Source: UBA1573 sp034005165 (GTDB lineage: Bacteria; Pseudomonadota; Alphaproteobacteria; Micavibrionales; Micavibrionaceae). From it: a stretch of 64,000 nucleotides of DNA. The notes below the pieces were generated by a model. That model ran no database searches. It saw only the letters and a list, made by a program, of their open reading frames with translations, and was not told where the DNA came from. Below are positions 8,351-16,587 of the stretch, one piece after another. The translations under genes and the position numbers were made by a program. Each line of letters opens with the position of its first letter. The stretch's first letter is position 1. The stretch is taken from NCBI GenBank assembly GCA_034005165.1, contig JAVEVE010000004.1:123807-187806 (forward strand), given 5' to 3'.

Positions 8351-8436
8351 TGGTGGAAGGGACAGGATTTGAACCTGTGTACTCGTAAGAGGCCAGATTT
8401 ACAGTCTGGTGCCATTAACCACTCGGCCACCCTTCC
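8351..8436 (-). tRNA. tRNA-Tyr (anticodon GTA)
   Basis: Read on the minus strand, the 86-base sequence folds as a class II tRNA. The acceptor stem GGAAGGG pairs with CCCTTCC; the CCA end is encoded. The D arm contains GGCCGAGTGG, the anticodon loop is CTGTAAA with anticodon GTA, and a long variable arm (CCTCTTACGAG) precedes the T arm with GGTTCAAATCC. The long variable arm with GTA is diagnostic of bacterial tRNA-Tyr. Confidence 0.96.
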
Positions 8437-8557
8437 ATCAAGGTATATTTTATTTTCGCTTTTTCTGTTGTCTTTTCTATTCGAAAAGAGTTACAGAATT
8501 GCGAGAACAGAAGAAATGAAAATTTGGCCCTAAAGTCAAGAGCAAAGACGGTAAAAA

Positions 8558-9502
8558 ATGAAAAATTCTTCAAGTAAAAGCGGAAAATCTTCCAGAAAAG
8601 GATTTTCATCCGAACATTCCCATGGAAACAAGACCCGTCACGGTGATGGCCCACGGTCCAAAAAAAATGCATCTGATCGTCGTCCACCCACACGTCATGG
8701 CACCGGAAATGGCACAAAACCTGATTCTTTTCGCAAAAATGGCCGTCAAGATCAGGGTGGTCGTCCGCGTATCCGCATCGGATTATTCGGGACTCATGCT
8801 GTTGAAGCCGCTCTTTTGAATGAAGAGCGGACGATTCGCCATATTTATGCGACTGAACAAAGCGAGGACGAGGCTGTCGGGATAGTGGAAAAAGCCCTGC
8901 ATGCGGGCTGTAATCTGCCGGATATTATCCTTTTGGAGAAGGAGGAGTTTGATCGTGCCCTTCCAAAAGGGACGGTTCACCAAGGTATCGGGTTGGATTG
9001 TGACCCATTACAGGATGTTTTCTTGCCTGATGTATTAAATCGTGTCGCAGAGAAGGAAAAAGCAGTCATTCTGGTACTTGATCAAGTGACAGATCCTCAT
9101 AATATGGGGGCGATTATCCGCTCTGCCTGCGCTTTCGGCGCGGATGCGATTATCGTGCAAAGCCGTCATGCCCCCGAAATCAGCGGATTGATTGCCAAGA
9201 TTGCCAGCGGGGCTGTCGAACATATCCCTGTTGTTTATGAAACCAACCTTGTGCGCGCTATTACAACGCTACAGGAGCATGGGTTCTTTGCTTTGGCTAT
9301 GGACGAGCGTGGTGAGACGATTGCCTCTGCACCATCTTATAACAAGACAGTGCTTGTTATGGGAGCTGAAGGGCCGGGTTTGCGTCCTCTGGTTAAGGAT
9401 ACATGCGATCTTCTGGTCAAGTTGCCAACTTATGGGGCTTTATCCAGCCTCAATGTCTCGAATGCAGCGGCTATTGCACTTTATGCGGTGACAAGCAAAT
9501 AA
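8558..9502 (+). CDS. rlmB: 23S rRNA (guanosine-2'-O-)-methyltransferase RlmB (SpoU/TrmH family)
   Basis: Predicted to methylate a ribose in 23S rRNA (G2251 in E. coli numbering) using S-adenosylmethionine. The 314 residues comprise a basic, low-complexity N-terminal tail of about 65 residues (rich in Ser, Lys, Arg, Gly), an L30e-like substrate-binding domain (about 70-145), and a knotted SPOUT domain with its three motifs: DQVTDPHNMGAIIRSA, VVMGAEGPGLR and LSSLNVSNAAAIAL. The tail is longer than in E. coli RlmB (243 residues in total) but such extensions are common in alphaproteobacteria. TrmH paralogs acting on tRNA are the alternative; the L30e domain favours RlmB. Confidence 0.9.
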   Translation: MKNSSSKSGKSSRKGFSSEHSHGNKTRHGDGPRSKKNASDRRPPTRHGTGNGTKPDSFRKNGRQDQGGRPRIRIGLFGTHAVEAALLNEERTIRHIYATEQSEDEAVGIVEKALHAGCNLPDIILLEKEEFDRALPKGTVHQGIGLDCDPLQDVFLPDVLNRVAEKEKAVILVLDQVTDPHNMGAIIRSACAFGADAIIVQSRHAPEISGLIAKIASGAVEHIPVVYETNLVRAITTLQEHGFFALAMDERGETIASAPSYNKTVLVMGAEGPGLRPLVKDTCDLLVKLPTYGALSSLNVSNAAAIALYAVTSK

Positions 9503-9536
9503 AGGCAATCCAATTCCTGTGCCTGACGCATAAAGA

Positions 9537-9562
9537 AAGGGGCCGATTAGGCCCCTTGAATT
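9537..9562. terminator. Convergent hairpin between rlmB and the DUF3576 gene
   Basis: AAGGGGCC and GGCCCCTT pair around GATTA. The minus-strand copy is followed by TCTTT, the plus-strand copy by GAATTTT, so it can serve both convergent genes. Confidence 0.75.
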
Positions 9563-9583
9563 TTGGATTGTGCTTGAAACAGA

Positions 9584-10108
9584 TTAGTTTTCTTGCGCGA
9601 GTCGCATTTCCCGAGCGCGGACAAGAATGGCATCCTCCATTTTTCGGCTTGTATCTGCTGCAACAGCCGCATCTTTCCAGCCAGATCCGGATTTAACTTG
9701 ACGGAAGACTTTGACTGAAATTGCGTCTGCTTTCAATTGGCGGTCGAGAATGAAAACGTTTAGTTTTGTGCGCTCGCTTGGGGTATTTGCATCAGAATAC
9801 CAATCGGTAATAATTGTGCCGCCAAACGGGTCTGCTGACGCCAGGGGCATGAAAGAGACTGTATCAAGGGCAGCTCTCCACAGATACCCGTTTACAGATA
9901 TTCCGTTATCAGCTGGACCGGTGTCTTTTTTGTTGCCGAAGATGCCGAGACCGCCATCGCCGAAAATGCTCGGTGCCTCGTCATAGATGTTGTTTGCCCC
10001 CGTTGATGTCCGCTCTGCGCCAGTCGGGTATTTAGCTTCTCCTCCACTACAGGCGGTCAGGAGAGATACGGTAGGGATGAGAAATGCCAGAATTGCAAGA
10101 CGAATCAT
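9584..10108 (-). CDS. DUF3576 family lipoprotein
   Basis: A 174-residue protein with a lipoprotein signal: hydrophobic N-terminus and lipobox LTAC at residues 17-20, so the mature protein would start at a lipidated cysteine. The body matches the DUF3576 family known in alphaproteobacteria, with the pattern NGYLWRAALDTVSFMPLASA, DPFGGTIITDWY and the C-terminal basic helix ILVRAREMRLAQ. The function of the family is not established; outer-membrane association is inferred from the signal. It is a single gene facing rlmB. Confidence 0.85.
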   Translation of the reverse strand: MIRLAILAFLIPTVSLLTACSGGEAKYPTGAERTSTGANNIYDEAPSIFGDGGLGIFGNKKDTGPADNGISVNGYLWRAALDTVSFMPLASADPFGGTIITDWYSDANTPSERTKLNVFILDRQLKADAISVKVFRQVKSGSGWKDAAVAADTSRKMEDAILVRAREMRLAQEN

Positions 10109-10238
10109 GATTGTCCTCTGAATGTATGTTTTTCAAAGAACTAGCATTTGAAAGCTTCAATCTCAAGAGGCAGGTCATAAAAAGAAATCTTTATACATAA
10201 TTCTTTATTTTTTGAAAAATTTATGCCATTATCCCGCC

Positions 10239-10601
10239 ATGCCAAATGATAAAGACCTAACTTTGAATGAAATCTTCGAACGGCTCGCGGAAATTGCTCG
10301 CGCTGAGTATAACGATTCCTTGGCTCAGGGAATTTCCCTCCAAGACTGTATAGGGATAGCTGCGTACTCTTTGGATGGTGATCTGCTAAAAGCGGCGAGC
10401 ATCAAATATAGCGGCGGAGTAGTGGAAACAGGCGAAGAGGCGTTCCTTCATGTGCTTTGGAGTAAATATACAAAACCGGGTCAGCTCCCTACGGTTAGTA
10501 ATTGTGTTAACTGCATGGTCCGCGTGCAAAATAACGACCCTTTAAATCCTCACCACGTCCAAGAAGCCTTCACTGTTTTCCGTAACTTTAACAACAGATA
10601 G
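10239..10601 (+). CDS. Small protein of unknown function
   Basis: A 120-residue soluble protein beginning MPNDKDLTLNEIFERLAE. I take ATG at 10239; an in-frame TTG at 10212 is possible but neither start has a clear Shine-Dalgarno. The N-terminal half looks helical and acidic; the middle has GDLLKAASIKYSGGVVETGE and a possible metal or redox pair in NCVNC. I do not recognise a family. It lies alone between the divergent DUF3576 gene and accD on the same strand, 76 bases before accD. Confidence 0.55.
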   Translation: MPNDKDLTLNEIFERLAEIARAEYNDSLAQGISLQDCIGIAAYSLDGDLLKAASIKYSGGVVETGEEAFLHVLWSKYTKPGQLPTVSNCVNCMVRVQNNDPLNPHHVQEAFTVFRNFNNR

Positions 10602-10677
10602 ACTGTCTCTTGAGTTCTATGATTATTTTCCGCTATAGTGCGCGCTTGACGCCAACTGATTATAGCAAGGAAAAAAA

Positions 10678-11739
10678 ATGAATTGGCTTTCGAATTTTAT
10701 CCGTCCAAAAATCCGCTCTATTGTGGGCCAAAAGGACGTGCCCGAAAATCTGTGGCAGAAGTGCCCTTCTTGTGAAGGGATGCTGTTCCACCGTGATCTC
10801 GCCGAAAATATGAATGTATGCACACATTGCGGACATCATATGAAGATCTCTGTTGCTGAACGCCTCGAGTTGATGTTTGACGATGGAAAGTTCGAGCGTA
10901 TTGATGTTCCAAGTGTTCCTCAAGATCCTTTGAAATTCAAAGATAAAAAGAAATATGTCGATCGTCTGAAAGATGCTCAATCCAAAACCGGCGAAAAAGA
11001 TGCAATTATTGTTGCTCTTGGCAAAATAGGTGGAAATCCTACTGTCGTTGCGGCTTTCAACTTTGCTTTTATGGGCGGCTCCATGGGGGCTGCCGTTGGC
11101 GAAGGTCTGGTCCGTGCAGCCGAGACTGCTGTGCAGAAGAATGCGGCGTTGATTGCTGTGCCTGCCTCTGGAGGTGCGCGCATGCAAGAAGGTATGATTT
11201 CTCTGATCCAGCTGCCGCGTACAGTGATTGCTGTCCAAATGGTCAAGGATGCAGGTCTTCCTTATTTCGTCTTACTGACAGATCCAACCACTGGTGGCGT
11301 TAGCGCCTCATTTGCTATGCTGGGTGATCTGCATCTGGCAGAGCCTGGATGTATGATCGGGTTCGCCGGCAAACGCGTGATTGAGGAGACGATCCGTGAA
11401 CAGCTTCCGGCAGGATTCCAAACTGCAGAATATTGTCGCGATCACGGTATGGTTGATCTGGTTGTGGCCCGTAAGGATTTGCATGAGACATTGTCACGCC
11501 TTTTATCCTTGCTGATGCGTCGCCAGCTCGAAACACCAAACGCTTCCGGTCCTAATCGCGGTAGCGGAAAAAACGCTAAAACTTCGAGCAGCGATGTTCT
11601 TGCCGCCAAGATTTCTTCTGCTGGAATTGCGGGTGCGCATGCCACAATAAATCAGGTGCAGATTGATCTGAATAAATTATCTCCTGCGAATGAGGAAGGG
11701 GCTGTTCCTTCAGGGGAGCGCCGTGCCGTTAGCTCGTAA
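10678..11739 (+). CDS. accD: Acetyl-CoA carboxylase carboxyltransferase subunit beta
   Basis: The beta half of the carboxyltransferase that makes malonyl-CoA for fatty acid synthesis. ATG follows AAGGAAAAAAA. Residues C29, C32, C48 and C51 form the N-terminal zinc ribbon (CPSC...CTHC). The crotonase-like fold follows, with GGSMGAAVGE, PASGGARMQEG and DPTTGGVSASFAMLGD all intact. The protein has 353 residues, about 50 more than E. coli AccD; the extra part is a C-terminal Ser/Ala/Asn-rich tail (from about 285) that looks disordered. The folC gene follows directly, the common alphaproteobacterial accD-folC pairing. Confidence 0.96.
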   Translation: MNWLSNFIRPKIRSIVGQKDVPENLWQKCPSCEGMLFHRDLAENMNVCTHCGHHMKISVAERLELMFDDGKFERIDVPSVPQDPLKFKDKKKYVDRLKDAQSKTGEKDAIIVALGKIGGNPTVVAAFNFAFMGGSMGAAVGEGLVRAAETAVQKNAALIAVPASGGARMQEGMISLIQLPRTVIAVQMVKDAGLPYFVLLTDPTTGGVSASFAMLGDLHLAEPGCMIGFAGKRVIEETIREQLPAGFQTAEYCRDHGMVDLVVARKDLHETLSRLLSLLMRRQLETPNASGPNRGSGKNAKTSSSDVLAAKISSAGIAGAHATINQVQIDLNKLSPANEEGAVPSGERRAVSS

Positions 11740-11743
11740 TCTC

Positions 11744-13096
11744 ATGCCTGAGCGGATTATGCCGGATCACTTTGATCCGGACCCAAGGCTTCAGGCTTTG
11801 CTGGACAGGCTGACAGGATATTATCCGCGCGGAATTGATCCCGGGTTAGAGCGCACATTGCGTCTTCTGTGCGACCTCGGTAATCCGCACCTCTCTCTTC
11901 CCCCTGTAATTCATGTTGCCGGTACAAACGGCAAAGGGTCGATCGTTGCATATCTTAGGGCTATTTTGGAGCATGCCGGTCTCATCTGCCATATCATGAC
12001 ATCCCCGCATCTTGTCCGGTTTAACGAACGGCTGGTGGTGTCAGGACGTGAGATGGAAACTGACGAAATTATAACATTGTTCGATGAAGTCGAGGCAGTT
12101 AATAATGGCCAGGAAACAACATCCTTTGAGTTGATTACAGCAGCGGGCTTTCTGGCATTCTCCCGTAATCCAGCGGATGTTGTTTTGCTTGAGGTCGGCA
12201 TGGGCGGGAGATACGATGCTACAAATGTTGTTCGTGATCCGCTTTTGAGCATTATCTCTGTTATCTCTCGAGACCATACCAAATTTTTAGGCACTGAGTT
12301 TGAGCAGATCGCTTTTGAGAAGGGCGGTATTATAAAACCTGAAGCCCCGTGTATCGTAAGTCCACAAATTCATGGAGAGGTCTTCTCTGTTTTTGAAGAG
12401 ATAGCCTCGGAGAAATCAGCACCTCTTATGATGTTTGGTAAGGAATGGTCCTTCGATGTCTTGCCCGAGAGCATGATTTTGCACCTCGAAGATAATCTGT
12501 TCGAACTTCCGTTGCCAAACCTGATTGGTGCTCATCAGGTTCAGAATGCTGCAACTGCTGCTGTCGCCGCTTTGCAGGTTACAGATCAGTTTATCGAGCC
12601 GGTTAAGCTCTCAGATATTGAATATGGCTTAACTCATGCTAAATGGCCTGCCAGATTGCAGAAAATAGAGCGTGGTCCACTCCTCTCTCTTTTACCATTC
12701 GGATACGAACTTTGGATAGATGGCGGGCATAATGATAGTTGTGGTCAGGTACTTGCGCGTCAAGCACGGAAGTGGCATGCGGAAGATGGGAAGTCGTTGC
12801 ATCTGGTTCTGGGTATGCTTAACACCAAAACACCCCTCGAATTTTATGACCCTTTGTCTTCATGTGTTGATAGTACATCTTGCATAACTATTCCTGATCA
12901 GCCCTTGTCCTTATCCTCTGAAGACTTGCAAAATATTCTGCAAGCCGGCTGTCCCGACAAAGCTTCCACAATTCATGCGGTTTCTGATTTGCGTGGTGCC
13001 ATAGAACATATTATCCGCGGATCACATGCCTCATGCCGTATTCTGGTAACAGGGTCTTTGTATCTGATGGGCGCTGTTCTTCGAGATCATCAATAA
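11744..13096 (+). CDS. folC: Bifunctional folylpolyglutamate/dihydrofolate synthase
   Basis: Adds glutamate to dihydropteroate and folates. The ATP-binding loop VAGTNGKGS and the following TSPHLVRFNERL (about residues 85-97), then LLEVGMGGRYDATNVV and ISRDHTKFLG, are typical. The start is uncertain: ATG at 11744 gives 450 residues, ATG at 11759 (after GAGCGG) gives 445 and fits the E. coli N-terminus; a further in-frame ATG at 11690 would overlap accD. The accD stop is 4 bases upstream, so translation is likely coupled. The C-terminal domain contains LWIDGGHND and LVLGMLNTK, as expected. Confidence 0.94.
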   Translation: MPERIMPDHFDPDPRLQALLDRLTGYYPRGIDPGLERTLRLLCDLGNPHLSLPPVIHVAGTNGKGSIVAYLRAILEHAGLICHIMTSPHLVRFNERLVVSGREMETDEIITLFDEVEAVNNGQETTSFELITAAGFLAFSRNPADVVLLEVGMGGRYDATNVVRDPLLSIISVISRDHTKFLGTEFEQIAFEKGGIIKPEAPCIVSPQIHGEVFSVFEEIASEKSAPLMMFGKEWSFDVLPESMILHLEDNLFELPLPNLIGAHQVQNAATAAVAALQVTDQFIEPVKLSDIEYGLTHAKWPARLQKIERGPLLSLLPFGYELWIDGGHNDSCGQVLARQARKWHAEDGKSLHLVLGMLNTKTPLEFYDPLSSCVDSTSCITIPDQPLSLSSEDLQNILQAGCPDKASTIHAVSDLRGAIEHIIRGSHASCRILVTGSLYLMGAVLRDHQ

Positions 13097-13156
13097 TTCA
13101 TCATCGTACCTTTTCGGTTAACTATTTTTTTACCGCTCGCAGGTTAACTGGGCAGT

Positions 13157-13741
13157 ATGAGTTCAATGATCCCAGACCGTGATATTATCCGTTTGCACCT
13201 CTCGCTTGAGGTGCCTCAAGCCGTGGCTCAAATGTTGGATCGAGGTACAGAGCTGGGAGATGACGAAGCTTATGCGCTTGAAATTTCTTTATCCGAAATG
13301 TCCCCTGAAAAATGCTTGCTGACTGCGGCATGTGTTGCGCGCTACATGGCTCTTGATTTTACAGTTGATGATGCCCTTAAAGTTTCTCTTTCGCTACAGT
13401 CCGATGGCGCATTTGATGATTATGCGCCACGTTTTCTGGCTGGTATAAAGAAGTCTATGCGTCCGACTTGTTCAGGGTTTGCTGTTTACATGCAGGAAGA
13501 TCTTGAGAGTTTCTCGGAATTATTTTCTATGGCAGCAGATATCCCCGGATGCTCACAAGCTTTCCGAGAAATTGCGCTCATTTTTTGTGATCAGACTGCT
13601 GCTCATTTTGAAGCCATGGACGTTGAAGAAGATCTGTTTGACTATGATGCCAGCCTGACGCAGGACACCATCTCTTCCCCCGAAATTCTGAAAGGAGAAA
13701 ATGTTATCTCCTTTCCTTTGGTTCGTCGTCAAGGGCATTAG
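13157..13741 (+). CDS. Unknown acidic soluble protein
   Basis: A 194-residue acidic protein, largely helical by composition, beginning MSSMIPDRDIIRLHLSLEV. It has five cysteines, no membrane segment and no signal peptide. Its tail (LKGENVISFPLVRRQ) is a hydrophobic, basic end after a disordered acidic linker, which could be a docking peptide. I do not recognise the family. It follows folC by 60 bases on the same strand and faces the HIT gene across 9 bases. Confidence 0.6.
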   Translation: MSSMIPDRDIIRLHLSLEVPQAVAQMLDRGTELGDDEAYALEISLSEMSPEKCLLTAACVARYMALDFTVDDALKVSLSLQSDGAFDDYAPRFLAGIKKSMRPTCSGFAVYMQEDLESFSELFSMAADIPGCSQAFREIALIFCDQTAAHFEAMDVEEDLFDYDASLTQDTISSPEILKGENVISFPLVRRQGH

Positions 13742-13750
13742 CTCTGCCTT

Positions 13751-14116
13751 TTAGTTTCCGATCATAGCGCCCAGTTTCTTTCCACCTAGCAAATGGAGGT
13801 GAAAATGAGGAACCTCCTGCCCGCCATTTACTCCTGTGTTGGCGATGGACCGGAAGCCTGATTGGGCTAGATCCAGCTCCTTAGCTATTTTTGTAACGGC
13901 TTTAAAAAACCCATTTATCTCTTCGGCAGAAGCGTGTGAACTGAAATCAATTATATCTGTATAGGCACCTTTCGGAATAACCAATATATGTGTTGGTGCT
14001 TTCGGTGCAATATCCCTGAAAGCCAATGCATATTGATCATCGTACAGTTTGTCGCATGGGATCTCACCACGTAAAATTTTTGCAAAAATGTTGCTTTCAT
14101 CGTAGGCCACGGTCAA
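13751..14116 (-). CDS. HIT family protein (HINT-like purine nucleotide hydrolase)
   Basis: A 121-residue histidine-triad protein. Known members hydrolyse nucleotide phosphoramidates such as AMP-lysine. The catalytic motif H104-F-H106-L-H108-L-L is intact, preceded by NTGVNGGQEVPHF, and the N-terminal half has IFAKILRGEIPCDKLYDD and HILVIPK, the usual HINT features. Length matches the family. It lies convergent to the unknown gene 13157-13741. The physiological role of bacterial HINT proteins is poorly defined. Confidence 0.9.
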   Translation of the reverse strand: MTVAYDESNIFAKILRGEIPCDKLYDDQYALAFRDIAPKAPTHILVIPKGAYTDIIDFSSHASAEEINGFFKAVTKIAKELDLAQSGFRSIANTGVNGGQEVPHFHLHLLGGKKLGAMIGN

Positions 14117-14257
14117 ATTTCTCCTAATTAAATTTCAATTTTCTAATAGAAATTATTTTTTCGAATACTACGGCATTCTTGCGGTTGCGAAAATAGAAAG
14201 AGTCTCGATTCAAAAAATTATGTTCCAGCGATTTCGATACGAATCGTCCTCATTATT

Positions 14258-14286
14258 TTGCAAGTGCACAGAAATTGTGTTATAAC
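14258..14286 (+). promoter_or_regulatory. Candidate sigma-70 promoter of the HicB-like gene
   Basis: TTGCAA at 14258-14263 and TATAAC at 14281-14286 are separated by 17 bases. Transcription would start about 30 bases before the ATG at 14323, leaving room for the GGGAGAG ribosome site. Confidence 0.5.
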
Positions 14287-14322
14287 TCCTTATACTTAAA
14301 AATAAAAAAGTGGGAGAGACCA

Positions 14323-14676
14323 ATGCCTCAGAACGGGTACTGGATCGAGTGCGTCCCTATAAAACTTGCTGCCGACACACTCGAGTTAACGAGAGAATTA
14401 CATCATAACGGGAAACATATTGCCCTAAATGCCAGCGATGGACAGTACAGGGCTGTATTTTCATCAATTCCTGAACTGGATGTTGTTGCCCAATCCCCAG
14501 ACGTGGCTATAGATATGTTACGACAAAAGTTACGCGCCTTGAGCCGTTACTATCGTATGACAGGGCGATCGTTCCCCGAGCGCGATAATCCTGTGCACCC
14601 TCCTAAAAATTTACGGTCGGTGCAGGGTTGGATCTCTGTTTATGTTCAATTCAGCGAAAAATGCGGAAATTGTTAA
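14323..14676 (+). CDS. Solitary HicB-like protein
   Basis: A 117-residue protein starting at ATG 14323, with GGGAGAG five bases upstream. The middle and C-terminal part (YRAVFSSIPELDVVAQSPD, then IDMLRQKLRALSRYYRMTG and an IPxP-like FPERDNPVHPP) has the order of a HicB antitoxin partial RNase-H fold: beta strands, a Pro-containing loop, an alpha helix and a trailing proline segment. No C-terminal DNA-binding helix-turn-helix is obvious and there is no hicA-like toxin of about 60 residues on either side. It may be a stand-alone HicB fold protein with another role. The assignment rests on pattern only. Confidence 0.5.
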   Translation: MPQNGYWIECVPIKLAADTLELTRELHHNGKHIALNASDGQYRAVFSSIPELDVVAQSPDVAIDMLRQKLRALSRYYRMTGRSFPERDNPVHPPKNLRSVQGWISVYVQFSEKCGNC

Positions 14677-14698
14677 TCCGGTCCAATTCTTTCATTAC

Positions 14699-14728
14699 TT
14701 GACATATTTTAGCAATTCCCTGTTAAGT
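14699..14728 (+). promoter_or_regulatory. Candidate sigma-70 promoter of the 14757 gene
   Basis: A consensus TTGACA at 14699-14704 is followed after 18 bases by TTAAGT at 14723-14728. A strong ribosome site AGGGGAG (14742-14748) precedes ATG 14757. Confidence 0.5.
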
Positions 14729-14756
14729 AGTTATATAAAACAGGGGAGCTGCGTAT

Positions 14757-15878
14757 ATGAACAATAAAACTTTTATTCTTCCTTCTATCTCTACTCTGGC
14801 TGCGGATCATGCAGAGATGATTCTCAAAGAAAGGAGGCTTTTAGATGATCGAGGGCTTTTCGATCGTCCCCTCTTTATTGTTAGCGGAGAAGATCATAGT
14901 CTGCCCTCCCACTATGTGTATCTGGTCGCACTATTAAACCAGTTACATTCCCGTGATCAAGTGCCGTCTATTTGTCTTGAATTGGATCATGATACGCTGG
15001 ATAAGGATTTTGCAAATCGTTCAGGCATTCCATTAGACTCATTCAGGCTTTCAAGTTCATGCGAAACATCAACTCTTAGAGGGTATTTCTCTCTCCTGAG
15101 TAGTTTGCATCCGGACGTCATTGAAAGTTATGCACCCCTTTCCAATATGATGTTACTGGGCTATCTGGAGGCAAGCAACTTCCCTGTTAGTTACATTGAT
15201 GTCTCTTCAACAAATGCGAAAGAAATTCATCCGCACATGGAAGATATTTCATTCTTAAATGCGCAAGATCCTGATACCCAGAAAGTGCTTGAAGCCTGCT
15301 TTCCTCAACAAAGTCGATTGATGCAATCCTTTCTTCTCTGTCAACAGCCGGAAGGAATGTATGTACGTAATATGCATATGATGGATAAGGCTCTGGCGTT
15401 TGCCGAGGATACACATACCCGTATTGTTATTATACGTGTCGGGAATAATCATGTTTGTGGCAATCTTTCCAAAAATCTGCCCTTTAACCAGAGTGTTGCT
15501 GGTTTAGGATCCTTTATGGGGCATCATGTTATGGCTTTTCCTGTGGTTAATAGAGAGACACCATCAGAAAATTTTCCCAATGAGGCACATAACCTTCGCG
15601 AAAAAGGCATAATCTCTTTTGTTGAACACTTATCCACTTGCCGCGCTCATTATGGGGAAGATGTTCAAAGAGACGAAGCACAGCTCATTCATGATCAAGA
15701 GACTGAGTATTCCTATCTTAAAAAATTGCTTGAGGATGCCAATCTTGAGATGCCTCGCTTCTCTCTTGATGGAGTAAGAAAGTTACGATATTCGAGCGGT
15801 GAGCTTTTAGAGGATGCATATAGGAAGGTTTGTTCAAATATGCTAAAAATGGGCTTTCTCATTCCGAAGAATGGATAA
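14757..15878 (+). CDS. EreA/ChaN/TIKI-like superfamily candidate
   Basis: A 373-residue soluble protein that I do not recognise by name. It shows the sparse signature of the EreA-ChaN-TraB/TIKI superfamily: a strand leading to G44-E-D-H47 (family pattern GExH), a central R204-N205 in MYVRNMHMMDKAL (the R-[DN]-x-x-[MW] position), and a strand leading to VGNNH232 (pattern hhGxxH). Characterised members are metal- or acid-base-dependent hydrolases (erythromycin esterase, TIKI protease) or bind haem (ChaN). The C-terminal 110 residues are helical and charged and probably lineage-specific. No signal peptide, so it should be cytoplasmic. It has its own promoter (14699-14728). Confidence 0.55.
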   Translation: MNNKTFILPSISTLAADHAEMILKERRLLDDRGLFDRPLFIVSGEDHSLPSHYVYLVALLNQLHSRDQVPSICLELDHDTLDKDFANRSGIPLDSFRLSSSCETSTLRGYFSLLSSLHPDVIESYAPLSNMMLLGYLEASNFPVSYIDVSSTNAKEIHPHMEDISFLNAQDPDTQKVLEACFPQQSRLMQSFLLCQQPEGMYVRNMHMMDKALAFAEDTHTRIVIIRVGNNHVCGNLSKNLPFNQSVAGLGSFMGHHVMAFPVVNRETPSENFPNEAHNLREKGIISFVEHLSTCRAHYGEDVQRDEAQLIHDQETEYSYLKKLLEDANLEMPRFSLDGVRKLRYSSGELLEDAYRKVCSNMLKMGFLIPKNG

Positions 15879-15885
15879 AAGCTGT

Positions 15886-16482
15886 CTATTCTTGATTTTT
15901 CCGGGTTTCAGGATCAATGTTCTCCAAGGTTTGCAGTTGTTTAAAATAATATCTGCCTGCAATAAATTTTCCATCGACAACTGCATAATTCGGATGGTGT
16001 CCTATGAGTTGGTAGCCGGTACTCTCATAAAGCTGTATTGCTGCTTCCTGAGTTTCTCTTAAATCAATATTGACTATAGCGAAGCCTTTTTTTGTTACGG
16101 TCTTTTCTATGTAGTCCAGAAGTCTGCGTGACAGGCCTTGTCCTCGTGCCCACGGGGAAATAAATAGGCCCGAGAGCTGTACGTTATAAGATTGCGCTTC
16201 ATTGCTGCGTGTCGGGAGAATGATCTGCGCCGCCCCGCAGATTGTGTTGTCCAGTCTTGCGACAAACAATAATCTAGCAGGCATTGCTAATACGCCTTGC
16301 CAAAATCTTTCCAGCAAATTGCGGTTCGGAAGATGTATCCAGCCGAAACCACCACCAGCGCTAATGGCGTCTTCGGTTGCATCGCACAGGTCATTCAAAT
16401 CGCCTATACTCAATGGTTGCTCTACCAATTCTACTGTCGGAACCGGCTTTAACGCCGTTTGCTGCAAATGCTCGGATGTCAT
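15886..16482 (-). CDS. GNAT family N-acetyltransferase
   Basis: A 198-residue acetyltransferase-type protein. The acetyl-CoA pyrophosphate-binding motif is seen in LFISPWARGQGLSRRLLDYI (R/Q-x-x-G-x-G/A type), preceded by the strand QLSGLFI and followed by IVNIDLRETQEAAIQLYEST and GYQLIGHHPNYA, the usual motif B end. The N-terminal part (residues 1-60) is specific to this protein. The substrate cannot be predicted. It ends 8 bases from the convergent 14757 gene. Confidence 0.85.
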   Translation of the reverse strand: MTSEHLQQTALKPVPTVELVEQPLSIGDLNDLCDATEDAISAGGGFGWIHLPNRNLLERFWQGVLAMPARLLFVARLDNTICGAAQIILPTRSNEAQSYNVQLSGLFISPWARGQGLSRRLLDYIEKTVTKKGFAIVNIDLRETQEAAIQLYESTGYQLIGHHPNYAVVDGKFIAGRYYFKQLQTLENIDPETRKNQE

Positions 16483-16587
16483 GAATGCCCTCGTTTACCA
16501 TATGAATATAGAACTATTGAATCATATAAAAATAAACAAAATGAAAATCTTTCATAAGATTTTATGCTGCAACGCGAGGCTTAGGAA

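Noticed and set aside
14323..14676. A complete HicAB toxin-antitoxin pair
   Set aside because: No HicA-like short frame lies in the flanking gaps on either side.
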